A stretch of DNA of 64,000 nucleotides from contig NZ_VFPM01000001.1 in NCBI RefSeq assembly GCF_006716675.1, forward strand, positions 1,674,001-1,738,000, given 5' to 3'. The notes under the pieces were generated by a model. That model was not told where the DNA came from, made no database searches, and saw only the letters and a list, made by a program, of their open reading frames with translations. Position numbers and translations under genes: made by a program. The first letter of the stretch is position 1; every line of letters begins with the position of its first letter. This DNA comes from Humibacillus xanthopallidus. GTDB taxonomy: Bacteria > Actinomycetota > Actinomycetes > Actinomycetales > Dermatophilaceae. Below, piece by piece: positions 16,762 to 25,539 of the stretch.

Positions 16762-18996
16762 ATGGACACGTCACTGCAGCACTCCGGTCACGCCCACCCG
16801 GACACCGACCCCGGCTCGACGCACGCCGCCGACGGTGCCCACGGAGCCCACGCGGCTCACTCCACCCACGCGAGCCACGCCCCCACAGGGCAGGACGCCC
16901 ACCAGGACCACCAGAACCACGGGGGCCACCAGAACCACGGGGGCCACGGGGGCCACGGGGGCCATGGCGGCCACGGGGGCCATGGCGGCGACCATGCCGC
17001 GATGTTCCGCCGGCTCTTCTGGCTGATGCTCGTGCTCGCCGTGCCGGTCGTCGCGACCTCCGGGATGTTCGCGATGGTCGCCGGCTACTCCGTGCCCGAC
17101 ACCGGCTGGGTGCCGTGGGTCTCCCCGGTGCTCGGCACCGTGATGTATCTCTGGGGCGGCCGGCCCTTCCTCAGGGGCGCCGTCAGCGAGGTCCGCGCGC
17201 GCCGACCGGGGATGATGCTCCTCGTCGGGCTCGCCATCACGGTCGCGTTCGTCGCCTCGTGGGGCGCCACCCTGGGCGTGCTCGACCACCAGCTCGACTT
17301 CTGGTGGGAGCTCGCCCTGCTCATCGTCATCATGCTGCTCGGCCACTGGCTCGAGATGCGCTCGCTCGCGCAGACCTCCTCGGCCCTCGACTCCCTGGCG
17401 GCGCTGCTTCCCGACGAGGCGGAGCGTGTGGAGGACGGCCAGATCGTCAGCGTGCCCCCGACCGCGCTGCGCGTCGGAGACGTCGTCGTCGTGCGCCCGG
17501 GCGGCAGCGTGCCGGCCGACGGCGTCGTCGTCGACGGGCGCGCCGAGATGGACGAGTCGATGGTGACGGGCGAGTCGCGCACGGTGCTCCGCAGCGCCGG
17601 CGACCGCGTGACCGCCGGGACCGTCGCCACGGACTCGGGCCTGCGCCTCGAGGTCACGGCCGTCGGCGACGAGACCGCCCTCGCCGGCATCCAGCGACTC
17701 GTCGCGGCGGCCCAGAGCTCGTCGTCGCGCGCCCAGCGGCTCGCGGACCGGGCCGCGGCCTGGCTCTTCTGGTTCGCCCTCGGCGCCGCGGCCATCACGG
17801 CCCTCGTCTGGTCGGTGGCGGGGAGCCCGGACGACGCCGTCGTGCGCACCATCACCGTGCTCGTCATCGCCTGCCCCCACGCCCTCGGCCTCGCGATCCC
17901 GCTCGTCGTCTCGATCGCGACCGAGCGAGCCGCCGCGGCCGGCGTGCTCGTCAAGGACCGGCTGGCACTCGAGAGCATGCGCACCGTCGACGTCGTCCTC
18001 TTCGACAAGACGGGAACGCTGACCACCGGCGAGCCCACGCTCACCGAGATCGCGGCCACCGACCCGGTGCACCTCGACGACTCAGCCGTGCTGGCCCTCG
18101 CCGCCGCGGCGGAGACCGACAGCGAGCACCCGCTCGCGAGGGCGATCGTCCGAGCAGCCCGCGAGCGCGGTGTCGCCGTGCCCGAGGCGACCGGCTTCAC
18201 GTCGTCGCCCGCCGTCGGCGTCAACGCAGTGGTGGACGGACGCGAGGTGCGGGTCGGCGGGCCCCGGCTGCTCGAGGAGGCCGGCGCCGCCGAGGTCGCA
18301 GCGGCCGAGGCCTGGCGCAGCCACGGCGCGATCATCCTCCACGTCCTGCGCGACGGAGCGGTCGTCGGGGCACTCCGCCTCGAGGACGGCATACGGCCCG
18401 AGTCGCGTGAGGCCGTGGCAGCGCTCCACGGGCGCGGGGTCGAGGTCGTCATGATCACCGGGGACGCCGAGGCGGTCGCGCGCTCGGTGGCCGAGGAGGT
18501 CGGCGTGCGCCGCTGGTTCGCCGGAGTCCGCCCCGAGGACAAGGCCGCGACGGTCGCGCAGCTGCAGTCCGAGGGCAAGCGTGTCGCCATGGTCGGCGAC
18601 GGCGTCAACGACGCGCCCGCCCTGGCCCAGGCCGACGTCGGCATCGCCATCGGGGCGGGCACCGACGTCGCGATCGCCTCGGCGGGTGTCATCCTCGCCA
18701 GCGACGACCCGCGCTCGGTGGTCTCGGTCATCGACCTGTCGACGGCGAGCTACCGCAAGATGGCGCAGAACCTCTGGTGGGCAGCCGGCTACAACCTCGT
18801 GTCGGTGCCGCTCGCAGCCGGTGTCCTCGCTCCTGTCGGCTTCGTCCTGCCGATGTCGGTCGGTGCCGTGCTCATGTCGGTCTCGACCATCGTCGTGGCC
18901 CTCAACGCCCAGCTCCTGCGGCGCCTCGACCTGCGACCGGGGGCACGCCCGTCGTCCGAGCGGTCGCGCCCGTCCAAGGCGGCGTCGAATCGCTGA
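16762..18996 (+). CDS. copB: CPH-type heavy-metal P1B ATPase (CopB-like), His-rich N-terminus
   Basis: A 744-residue metal-exporting P-type ATPase. The first 75 residues are extremely His-rich (HGGHGGHGGH repeats, encoded by a near-perfect tandem DNA repeat), replacing the usual CxxC metal domain. The transmembrane metal site is CPH (C371-H373), the hallmark of the CopB (P1B-3) group, which exports Cu(I/II). The phosphorylated Asp is D415 in DKTGTLTTGEPTL, with TGES in the actuator domain and MVGDGVNDAP in the hinge. ATG at 16762 is preferred, because an earlier ATG at 16744 lies inside the CsoR-like operator. Cell-membrane copper detoxification is likely. Confidence 0.92.
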   Translation: MDTSLQHSGHAHPDTDPGSTHAADGAHGAHAAHSTHASHAPTGQDAHQDHQNHGGHQNHGGHGGHGGHGGHGGHGGDHAAMFRRLFWLMLVLAVPVVATSGMFAMVAGYSVPDTGWVPWVSPVLGTVMYLWGGRPFLRGAVSEVRARRPGMMLLVGLAITVAFVASWGATLGVLDHQLDFWWELALLIVIMLLGHWLEMRSLAQTSSALDSLAALLPDEAERVEDGQIVSVPPTALRVGDVVVVRPGGSVPADGVVVDGRAEMDESMVTGESRTVLRSAGDRVTAGTVATDSGLRLEVTAVGDETALAGIQRLVAAAQSSSSRAQRLADRAAAWLFWFALGAAAITALVWSVAGSPDDAVVRTITVLVIACPHALGLAIPLVVSIATERAAAAGVLVKDRLALESMRTVDVVLFDKTGTLTTGEPTLTEIAATDPVHLDDSAVLALAAAAETDSEHPLARAIVRAARERGVAVPEATGFTSSPAVGVNAVVDGREVRVGGPRLLEEAGAAEVAAAEAWRSHGAIILHVLRDGAVVGALRLEDGIRPESREAVAALHGRGVEVVMITGDAEAVARSVAEEVGVRRWFAGVRPEDKAATVAQLQSEGKRVAMVGDGVNDAPALAQADVGIAIGAGTDVAIASAGVILASDDPRSVVSVIDLSTASYRKMAQNLWWAAGYNLVSVPLAAGVLAPVGFVLPMSVGAVLMSVSTIVVALNAQLLRRLDLRPGARPSSERSRPSKAASNR

Positions 18997-19036
18997 TGAG
19001 CCGGCGATGAGCCGGCGAGCCGAGACGGCATGAGCC

Positions 19037-19076
19037 GGCCGTGCTCCGCCCGGAAATGCCCGGGCGGAGCACGGCC
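19037..19076. terminator. Strong hairpin downstream of the copper ATPase gene
   Basis: A perfect 17-bp GC stem (arms 19037-19053 and 19060-19076) with a 6-nt loop. No U-tract follows, as is common for actinobacterial terminators. Just before it, from 18996, the unit GATGAGCCGGC is repeated two to three times. Confidence 0.65.
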
Positions 19077-19097
19077 CATGGCTGAGAAGGTGACTGC

Positions 19098-19667
19098 ATG
19101 GACATGAAGGCGACCCTCCACGGCTACCTCGACGGGCAGCGCCAGACGGTGCTCTGGAAGGTCGACGGACTCTCGGAGCGCGACCAGCGCATGCCGCTGA
19201 CGGCCTCGGGCACCAACCTGCTCGGGCTCGTCAAACACCTCGCCAGCGTCGAGGCGGGATACTTCGGCGACTGCCTCGGCCGCCCATGGCCCGAGCCGAT
19301 GCCGTCCTGGGACGACGACGCGGAGCCCAACGCCGACATGTGGGCGACGGCGGACGAGTCACCCGCGGACATCGTCGACCTCTATCGCCGCGTCACTGCT
19401 CACGCCGACGCCGGCATCGCCGAGCTGTCCCTCGATGCGCCGGCGACCGTGCCGTGGTGGAACCCGCAGGACACGAACCTGCACCGGCTGCTCGTCCACG
19501 TCATCGCCGAGACGGCCCGTCACGCCGGGCACATGGACATCCTCCGCGAGGGCCTCGACGGTCAGCGCGGCATGCTCGCGGGCAGGCCCAACCTGCCGGA
19601 CGTCGACGCGGCCTGGTGGAGCGCCTACGTGGAGCGCCTCCGGCTCGTGGCCGAGCAGTCGGGGTGA
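19098..19667 (+). CDS. DinB-family (DUF664) protein
   Basis: A 189-residue DinB-like four-helix bundle. The expected metal-binding histidines appear in GLVKHLASVEAGYF and in LLVHVIAETARHAGHMDIL. This DUF664 group is related to mycothiol- or bacillithiol-dependent transferases; actinobacteria make mycothiol, so a thiol-transferase or isomerase role is plausible but unproven. ATG at 19098 has a GAAGGTG ribosome site. It is isolated between a terminator hairpin and a convergent gene. Confidence 0.85.
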   Translation: MDMKATLHGYLDGQRQTVLWKVDGLSERDQRMPLTASGTNLLGLVKHLASVEAGYFGDCLGRPWPEPMPSWDDDAEPNADMWATADESPADIVDLYRRVTAHADAGIAELSLDAPATVPWWNPQDTNLHRLLVHVIAETARHAGHMDILREGLDGQRGMLAGRPNLPDVDAAWWSAYVERLRLVAEQSG

Positions 19668-19679
19668 CCCACGTCGGGC

Positions 19680-21734
19680 TCAGGGCCGCGCCGGCCCCCC
19701 GGCTCGCGCGACGAGCGCCAGCTCGCGGATCTTCGCGATGTCGTCGTCGGTGAAGACCCCGCCCACGCCCGAGATGGTCGCCAGCTTCATCCCGTGCTTG
19801 CGGCCGAGCTTGTAGATCTCCTTGACCTTGGGCCACTCGATGTTGCGCCCCACCGTGAACGACTCGTAGCGGCCCTCGAGGGCGAGCACGACCGTCTCGG
19901 CGAGGCACGCATACGCGACGCCCTCGGGCAGGCCGATGTTGCGCATCCTCACCTCGCCCGGCAGCTCGATCTCGCCGGACTGCACGACGAGGACGTCGGG
20001 GCGCCTGGCCACGTCGTCCGCGGAGAGGTCGAGCGGCCGGGCCACGTCGGTGATCACCGCCCCCGGCTTGACCGCCATGATGTCGAGGACCCTCTTGCCC
20101 GCGCCCGAGGTGGCGGTGACGACGAGGTCCATCTCGCCGAGGTGCCCGTCGGGGGTCGCCGCGACGTGCACCTGCGCCCGGGGGTGCTCGCGCTCGATGT
20201 CGTGCTTGAGGTCGAGCAGCTTCGCGGCCTCGGGCGAGACGAGCCAGAGCTCGTCGCTCGACAGCGCGAGGAGGCGCGCGCAGACCGAGCCGATCGCTCC
20301 GGTCGCGCCCACGACCATCGCGGCGCCCCGGAGCCGACCACCCTCGTCGACCTCGACGAGACCGAGCCGCTCCAGCGCGTCCTGGGCCGCCCAGAGCGCC
20401 CCCGATGCGCTGTAGCTGTTGCCCGTCGTGATCGGCAGCGGCGCGCGCTTCGCGACGGTGACCCCGGCATCACCGACGACCTTGGTGAAGGCTCCGAGGC
20501 CCATGACCTGCGCCCCGAGCTTGCGGGCGGTCTCGGCAGCTGCGAGCAGCCGTGAGTAGGTGAACTCCGGGCTGTGCGCCATGAGCTCCTTCGGCGTGCC
20601 GCCCACCGTGATGAGCCAGCCCTCAGCCTCGGCGCCCGTCGGCGAGCGTATGCCGGTCACGTGGCTGTAGGTGAAGGGCGGGGTGTAGGCCATCGCCTTC
20701 TCGAGGACGTCCATCACCGGCCCCGGGGCCACCTTAGAGATCGTCGCCAGCGGCTCGACCTTGCGGAAGTACTGCTGCGACAGCGGGTGGATGACGAAGG
20801 CGAAGCGACTCTTGCGGCGAGGGCCGTTGGGGTAGAGGAGACGCGGCTCCAGCCCGGCGGCGATGATGAGGTCGAGGAGGTCGTCGTCGGCGAGGCGACC
20901 CGACCGGTCGACGGTCGCAAGCATCATCGCCTCGAGCGCCGCCGCCTCCACCGTGACGTCGAACGGCTGGGGTGTGGCGTCGAGGACGAGGTCGACGCCG
21001 CGGCTGCCGAGCTCTGCGAGCTGCTCGTCCGAGATCGCCGACGTGACGACCGTCTTGCCGGCGAGGTCCTCGAGGCCGAAGCCGGTGAGCTCGTCGTAGG
21101 TGGCCACGACGACGTCGCAGTCCCGAGCCGCGCGTCGGGCAAAGGCGCGGCTCACCGGCCCGGGCGCCTTGAGCAGCGACTGCACGCTGTCGGGCAGCTG
21201 TCGCACCGGCCACAGCCCCAGGTCTGCGGCCTTCCCCACGAGCGGGACGGACACGAGCCGCTCCAGGAGGTCGAGCAGGGCCGGGTCCGCGGACTCCATG
21301 TTGGGAGTGAACTCGCGCAGGATGCGGATGGAGCGGGCGTGGTTGAGGCCGCCGAGCACGACGGTGCGCGCGTTGTTGAAGAAGCCGGGCATCTCCGTCT
21401 GGACACGGCGGATCGCCCACTCCTGCAGCACGTTGCGTAGTGCGACACCGTCGGTGACGGGAACCGTCGGGATGGCGCGCTGGATCCTCTCGAGCAGCTG
21501 GGGGTCGCCGTCGTAGAGCCCGAGCACCTGGGCCTCGTGGACGCCGGTGACGGCGATGGCCGCGGCCTGCTCCGACCAGGCCTTGGCGAGCGACTCGGCC
21601 GCCTCGGCGTCACCGCTCGTGCCGACCCGCACGATCCGGAAGCGGCGCTCGAGGAAGGTCACCTCGGCGTCGTAGTCCCGCTCGGGCCCCATGAGGCTCA
21701 CGTGGACGACGACGAGTGGCGCTTGTCGTGCCAT
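19680..21734 (-). CDS. Acyl-(ACP/CoA) reductase-like protein with a large extra N-terminal domain
   Basis: A 684-residue protein whose C-terminal half (about residues 311-660) resembles cyanobacterial long-chain acyl-ACP reductase: TYSRLLAAAETARKLGAQVM, the Rossmann motif VVGATGAIGSV (G476 onward), and YACLAETVVLALEGR near the end, with Cys610 at the place of the thioester-forming cysteine of that family. Those reductases are about 340 residues long; here a further 310 residues precede it, with a nucleotide-fold-like stretch (ARTVVLGGLNHARS). It would reduce a fatty acyl thioester to the aldehyde. The next upstream gene is a fatty-acyl reductase-like SDR, so a two-step route to a fatty alcohol is conceivable. 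The N-terminal function is not recognised. Confidence 0.7.
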   Translation of the reverse strand: MARQAPLVVVHVSLMGPERDYDAEVTFLERRFRIVRVGTSGDAEAAESLAKAWSEQAAAIAVTGVHEAQVLGLYDGDPQLLERIQRAIPTVPVTDGVALRNVLQEWAIRRVQTEMPGFFNNARTVVLGGLNHARSIRILREFTPNMESADPALLDLLERLVSVPLVGKAADLGLWPVRQLPDSVQSLLKAPGPVSRAFARRAARDCDVVVATYDELTGFGLEDLAGKTVVTSAISDEQLAELGSRGVDLVLDATPQPFDVTVEAAALEAMMLATVDRSGRLADDDLLDLIIAAGLEPRLLYPNGPRRKSRFAFVIHPLSQQYFRKVEPLATISKVAPGPVMDVLEKAMAYTPPFTYSHVTGIRSPTGAEAEGWLITVGGTPKELMAHSPEFTYSRLLAAAETARKLGAQVMGLGAFTKVVGDAGVTVAKRAPLPITTGNSYSASGALWAAQDALERLGLVEVDEGGRLRGAAMVVGATGAIGSVCARLLALSSDELWLVSPEAAKLLDLKHDIEREHPRAQVHVAATPDGHLGEMDLVVTATSGAGKRVLDIMAVKPGAVITDVARPLDLSADDVARRPDVLVVQSGEIELPGEVRMRNIGLPEGVAYACLAETVVLALEGRYESFTVGRNIEWPKVKEIYKLGRKHGMKLATISGVGGVFTDDDIAKIRELALVARAGGPARP

Positions 21735-21782
21735 CAGGCCTCCTCTGTCTCAGGGGCCGGTTGCCCGGCCCTCGGGCCGCGC

Positions 21783-22874
21783 TCAGACCATGGCGGCCGA
21801 GTCGACCTCGGGGTGGTGGGTCATGAAGTCGAGCAGTCTCCCCGCGTAGGACTCGAAGGGCGGGCACTCCAGTCCCGTGCCCTCGAGGTCGGCAAGGGTG
21901 TTGCCGGTCGAGTAGGTCGTCGGCGACGCGAAGTAGTCGAGGGCCTCGGCGGGCAGTCCGAGGAGGCGCTCGGCTCCCGGCACGTGCCCGACGGCGACCC
22001 GGGTCATCCCGAGCGGCAGCCTGGCCCACACGACGCGCCGACCGAGGTGCCGTGCGAAGGTGTCGACGAGCTCGCGGACCGTCGGCGGCGCCGGGTCGGT
22101 CAGCGCATACGTCCGGCCGAGTGATCGCTCGAGACCGGAGAGGACGTCCATCGCGTCGATGACGAAGTCGCGCGGGACGAGCGAGACCCGCACCCGGTCC
22201 ACGTCACCCACCGCGGGCACGATGGCGACGCCGAGCTGCCGGCGCAGGAAGGCCGCGAGGAAGTAGGGCCCGTCGTACTTCTGTGTCTCACCGGTCGTCG
22301 AGTCACCGACGACGATGCCGGGGCGGTAGACGGTGGCCGGCAGGCCGCCCGCCATCGCCGTCCGGACGAGGGCTTCGGCGTCGAACTTCGTCGCCTCGTA
22401 GTGGTTGAGGAAGGTCTGGCCCTCGTCGAGGTGCTCCTCGGTGAACTCCCCCTCGTAGCGGCCGCTGACGTAGCACGTGCTCACGTGGTGCAGTCGCTGC
22501 AGCGCGGGCCGGGTGGCGCAGAAGTCGAGGACGTTGCGCGTTCCCTCGACGTTGACCCGCCGTGCGAGCCCCTCCTCGACGGCGAGGTCGTAGACGGCGG
22601 CAAGGTGCCAGATCTCGTCGACGGCGGCGAGGGCATCGGAGTGCGCCGGGTCGAGGCCGAGGTCGGGCACGGTGATGTCGCCCTCGACGAGCCTGACCCG
22701 GCCGGCCGTGTGCGGGTGCGCGGCCTCGATCTCGTCCACGCGGCGTCGCGCCGTCTCGAGGTGGCGGCCCTGCACGAGGCAGAAGGCCTCGTCGCCCTCG
22801 CGCCGAGCCAGCAGCCGGGGCAGCAGGGCGGAGCCGAGGAAGCCGGGGAATCCGGTCAGCAGGAGTGCACGCAC
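21783..22874 (-). CDS. NAD(P)-binding SDR, fatty acyl-CoA reductase-like
   Basis: A 363-residue extended short-chain dehydrogenase of the male-sterility/thioester-reductase group: TGFPGFLGSALLPRLL cofactor motif at the N-terminus, VEGDITVPDLGL, the catalytic Ser/Tyr/Lys pattern in HVSTCYVSGRYEGEF and YEATKFDAE, and a C-terminal substrate domain. It is the upstream partner of the acyl-reductase-like gene (48 bp gap), which suggests joint action on acyl chains or aldehydes. Possible products are fatty alcohols or other neutral lipids; the sequence does not decide. Confidence 0.8.
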   Translation of the reverse strand: MRALLLTGFPGFLGSALLPRLLARREGDEAFCLVQGRHLETARRRVDEIEAAHPHTAGRVRLVEGDITVPDLGLDPAHSDALAAVDEIWHLAAVYDLAVEEGLARRVNVEGTRNVLDFCATRPALQRLHHVSTCYVSGRYEGEFTEEHLDEGQTFLNHYEATKFDAEALVRTAMAGGLPATVYRPGIVVGDSTTGETQKYDGPYFLAAFLRRQLGVAIVPAVGDVDRVRVSLVPRDFVIDAMDVLSGLERSLGRTYALTDPAPPTVRELVDTFARHLGRRVVWARLPLGMTRVAVGHVPGAERLLGLPAEALDYFASPTTYSTGNTLADLEGTGLECPPFESYAGRLLDFMTHHPEVDSAAMV

Positions 22875-22990
22875 GCGAACCGCCTCATCGAGTCGGCCCG
22901 GTCGCGTCGCCGTCGGGCAGCCTCTCCGGGTCCGACCACTTCATGGTGGACACCTCGACTCTATCGACGGTCGGTGCGATGCCCTACGGA

Positions 22991-24232
22991 TCAGGAGGCT
23001 GCGGGGGTGTGACGTTGGCGCCACTCCGGGCTGAGGCGCACGACGTCACCGACGACGATGACAGCCGGCGACTCCACACCCCGCTCGACGGCCAGGTCGG
23101 CGATCGTCGCGACGGTGCCGAGGGTGATCCGCTGGTCGGGCGCGAAGCCGCGCTCGATGATCGCCACCGGGGAGTCGGCACTGCGCCCGTGCTCCATGAG
23201 CAGGGTCGCGGTCCACCGCAGTCCGCCCACCGCCATGAGCAGGACAAGCGTGTGGTCGCCTCCCGTGGGCAGCACGGGGATCTCCTCGTGGCCCGTGACG
23301 ACGGTGAAGCCGCGCGCGACGCCGCGATGGGTGACGGGGATACCCGCTGCCGCCGGCACGCTGACCGCGCTCGTCACGCCGGCCACCACCTCCACCGGTA
23401 TGCCGTGTGCCTCGCACGCGTCGCGCTCCTCGCCTCCGCGCCCGAGCACGTAGGGGTCACCCCCCTTGAGCCGCACGACGCCGAGACCGAGCTGGGCCTG
23501 CTCGACGAGGATCTCGTTGATCCGCCACTGGGGCACGGGATGGTGACCCGAGGTCTTGCCGACGTCGATGACCTGCACAGAGGCCGGCAGGCGGTCGACC
23601 GCCGCGCGGGGCGCGAGCCGGTCGAGCACGACGACGTCGGCCGCCGCGAGCAGCTCGCGGCCGCGGGTCGTGAGGAGGCCGTCGGTGCCGGGACCGCCGC
23701 CCACGAGGGCGACCCAGCCGCGGCGGTCGTGGGAGCGGGTGCGACGCAGGTCGAGCGCCCCGGACCCGATGGCCCTCTCGACCCCGTCGACGACGGTCGC
23801 GGCAGTGCCGGGGTCGCCGGCGGCATACGCCGCGATGGTGACCCGGCCGTCGGGGGTCGTGACGTCGGTGCGGGCGGCCGCGGCGGCCGAGGAGGCGGCG
23901 GGGTCGGTCGCGTCGATGCACCAGAGGCGCCGGGCGTCGGCGTCGGCGGCGACCTCGCGGTCGACCGACGGCTCACCGGAGGCGGTGTGGACGAGCCAGG
24001 CCCCGTCGAGGTCGGAGCCGCCGACGTAGTCGCGCTGGACCCACTCGATGCGGCCTGCGGCAACGAGCTCGCGCAGGTCTTCGCAGAGCCACGGCGCGAC
24101 GACCCTCACGACGGCACGCTCGTCGAGGAAGGCGCGCACCTGGCGGGCCGAGACGGGCCCACCGCCGACGGCGACGACGAGCCGGCCGCTCAGGTCGAGG
24201 ACGACCGGCAGCGTCGACCTCAGATCTCCCAT
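22991..24232 (-). CDS. cysG: Siroheme synthase: precorrin-2 dehydrogenase / uroporphyrinogen-III C-methyltransferase
   Basis: A 413-residue fusion. The N-terminal 150 residues form the CysG(B)/Met8-like dehydrogenase-ferrochelatase domain (VVLDLSGRLVVAVGGGPVS), and the C-terminal 250 form the SAM-dependent methyltransferase (VALVGGGPGTDGLLTTRG, VVRLKGGDPYVLGRGGEE, GVTSAVSVPAAAGIPVTHR). It makes siroheme for the sulfite reductase encoded at the head of the same operon. The start overlaps the cysN stop region. It is shorter than enterobacterial CysG (about 457 residues), mainly in the first domain, so the chelatase step may be weak or done elsewhere. Confidence 0.9.
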   Translation of the reverse strand: MGDLRSTLPVVLDLSGRLVVAVGGGPVSARQVRAFLDERAVVRVVAPWLCEDLRELVAAGRIEWVQRDYVGGSDLDGAWLVHTASGEPSVDREVAADADARRLWCIDATDPAASSAAAAARTDVTTPDGRVTIAAYAAGDPGTAATVVDGVERAIGSGALDLRRTRSHDRRGWVALVGGGPGTDGLLTTRGRELLAAADVVVLDRLAPRAAVDRLPASVQVIDVGKTSGHHPVPQWRINEILVEQAQLGLGVVRLKGGDPYVLGRGGEERDACEAHGIPVEVVAGVTSAVSVPAAAGIPVTHRGVARGFTVVTGHEEIPVLPTGGDHTLVLLMAVGGLRWTATLLMEHGRSADSPVAIIERGFAPDQRITLGTVATIADLAVERGVESPAVIVVGDVVRLSPEWRQRHTPAAS

Positions 24233-25539
24233 TCCTCGTCACCTTCCGGCTCGGTGGGCGCGGGTGCTCCGCTCGGCAGGGTCGCCCCGACCATTCCGGC
24301 GGCGACGGTGCGCCCGTCGTGCGCGTCGATGAGCAGGAAGGAGCCTCCGCGCCGCGAGACCGAGTAGTTCTCGACGGGCAGGGGAGCGGCGAGCCGCAGC
24401 GTCACGAGCCCGATGTCGTTGAGCGACAAGGAGTCCGCCGGCACGGCGTGGAGGTTGTCGAGGTCGAGCGCCCCGTTGAGGGAGCGCACCGCGGTCTGCA
24501 CCGTGCGGGAGCCGTGCTTGAGGAGCAGGCGCTGCGCGGGCCGGAGGGGGGCGTCGCCCAGCCAGCAGACGACGGCCTCGATGTCCTGCGTGGGCACGGG
24601 CGCGTCCGCGGCGGCAGCGATGACGTCGCCCCGGGAGATGTCGATCTCGTCGGCGAGCCGCAGCGTCACCGACTGGGGGGCGAAGGCCTCGTCGAGCGAG
24701 CGCTCGCCGAGGTCGATCCCGACCACGGTCGTGCGGCGGCCCGACGGGAGCGCCACCACCTCGTCACCGACGCGCACGACACCCGAGGCCACCTGGCCGG
24801 CATACCCCCGGTAGTCGCGGTGCGCCTCGTCGCGGGCGGCACCCTGCGGGCGGATGACGAGCTGCACCGGCAGGCGGAAGGACTCGTGCGCGGGGTCGTC
24901 GGAGGGCGGCAGCGCCTCGAGCAGCTCGAGGAGGCTGGGGCCGGCATACCAGGGCGTGCGCTCGGAGCGCTCGGCGATGTTGTCGCCGTCGAGCGCACTG
25001 ACCGGGATGGTGGTCGCGTCGACGACGCCCAGCTCGCGGGCGACGGCCCGAACCTCGGCCTCGACCCGCTCGTAGACCTCCTGCGAGAAGTCGACGAGGT
25101 CGATCTTGTTGACGGCGACGACGACGTGCGGCACGCGGAGCAGGGCCGTCACCGCGAGGTGGCGACGCGTCTGCTCGAGCACCCCCTTGCGGGCGTCGAC
25201 GAGGAGCACGACGACGTCGGCGGTCGAGCTGCCGGTCACCGTGTTGCGGGTGTACTGCACGTGACCGGGGCAGTCGGCGAGCACGAACGAGCGGTTGGCG
25301 GTCGCGAAGTAGCGGTAGGCGACGTCGATCGTGATGCCCTGCTCGCGCTCGGCCCGCAGGCCGTCGGTGAGCAGCGCGAGGTCGGCGGCCGTGAGCCCGC
25401 GGTCGCGGCTCACCCGCTCGACGGCGGCGAGCTGGTCGGACAGGACCGACTTCGTGTCGTGCAGCAGGCGGCCGACGAGCGTGGACTTGCCGTCGTCGAC
25501 GGAGCCGGCCGTCGCGAGGCGGAGCAGCGTGGCAGCCAT
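24220..25539 (-). CDS. cysN: Sulfate adenylyltransferase GTPase subunit
   Basis: A 439-residue EF-Tu-like GTPase that drives ATP sulfurylase: G1 GSVDDGKST (residues 12-20), G3 DCPGH, G4 NKIDLVDF, followed by two beta-barrel domains. No C-terminal APS kinase (CysC) domain is fused, unlike the longer CysNC proteins. This fits a pathway that reduces APS directly through the CysH in the operon. The start overlaps the cysD stop (TGATG). Ends with an acidic tail. Confidence 0.93.
   Translation of the reverse strand: MAATLLRLATAGSVDDGKSTLVGRLLHDTKSVLSDQLAAVERVSRDRGLTAADLALLTDGLRAEREQGITIDVAYRYFATANRSFVLADCPGHVQYTRNTVTGSSTADVVVLLVDARKGVLEQTRRHLAVTALLRVPHVVVAVNKIDLVDFSQEVYERVEAEVRAVARELGVVDATTIPVSALDGDNIAERSERTPWYAGPSLLELLEALPPSDDPAHESFRLPVQLVIRPQGAARDEAHRDYRGYAGQVASGVVRVGDEVVALPSGRRTTVVGIDLGERSLDEAFAPQSVTLRLADEIDISRGDVIAAAADAPVPTQDIEAVVCWLGDAPLRPAQRLLLKHGSRTVQTAVRSLNGALDLDNLHAVPADSLSLNDIGLVTLRLAAPLPVENYSVSRRGGSFLLIDAHDGRTVAAGMVGATLPSGAPAPTEPEGDEEWEI

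Noticed and set aside
16762..18996. KdpB or zinc/cadmium pump identity for the P-type ATPase
   Set aside because: The CPH motif and His-rich N-terminus indicate the CopB-type group, and there are no kdpA/kdpC neighbours.
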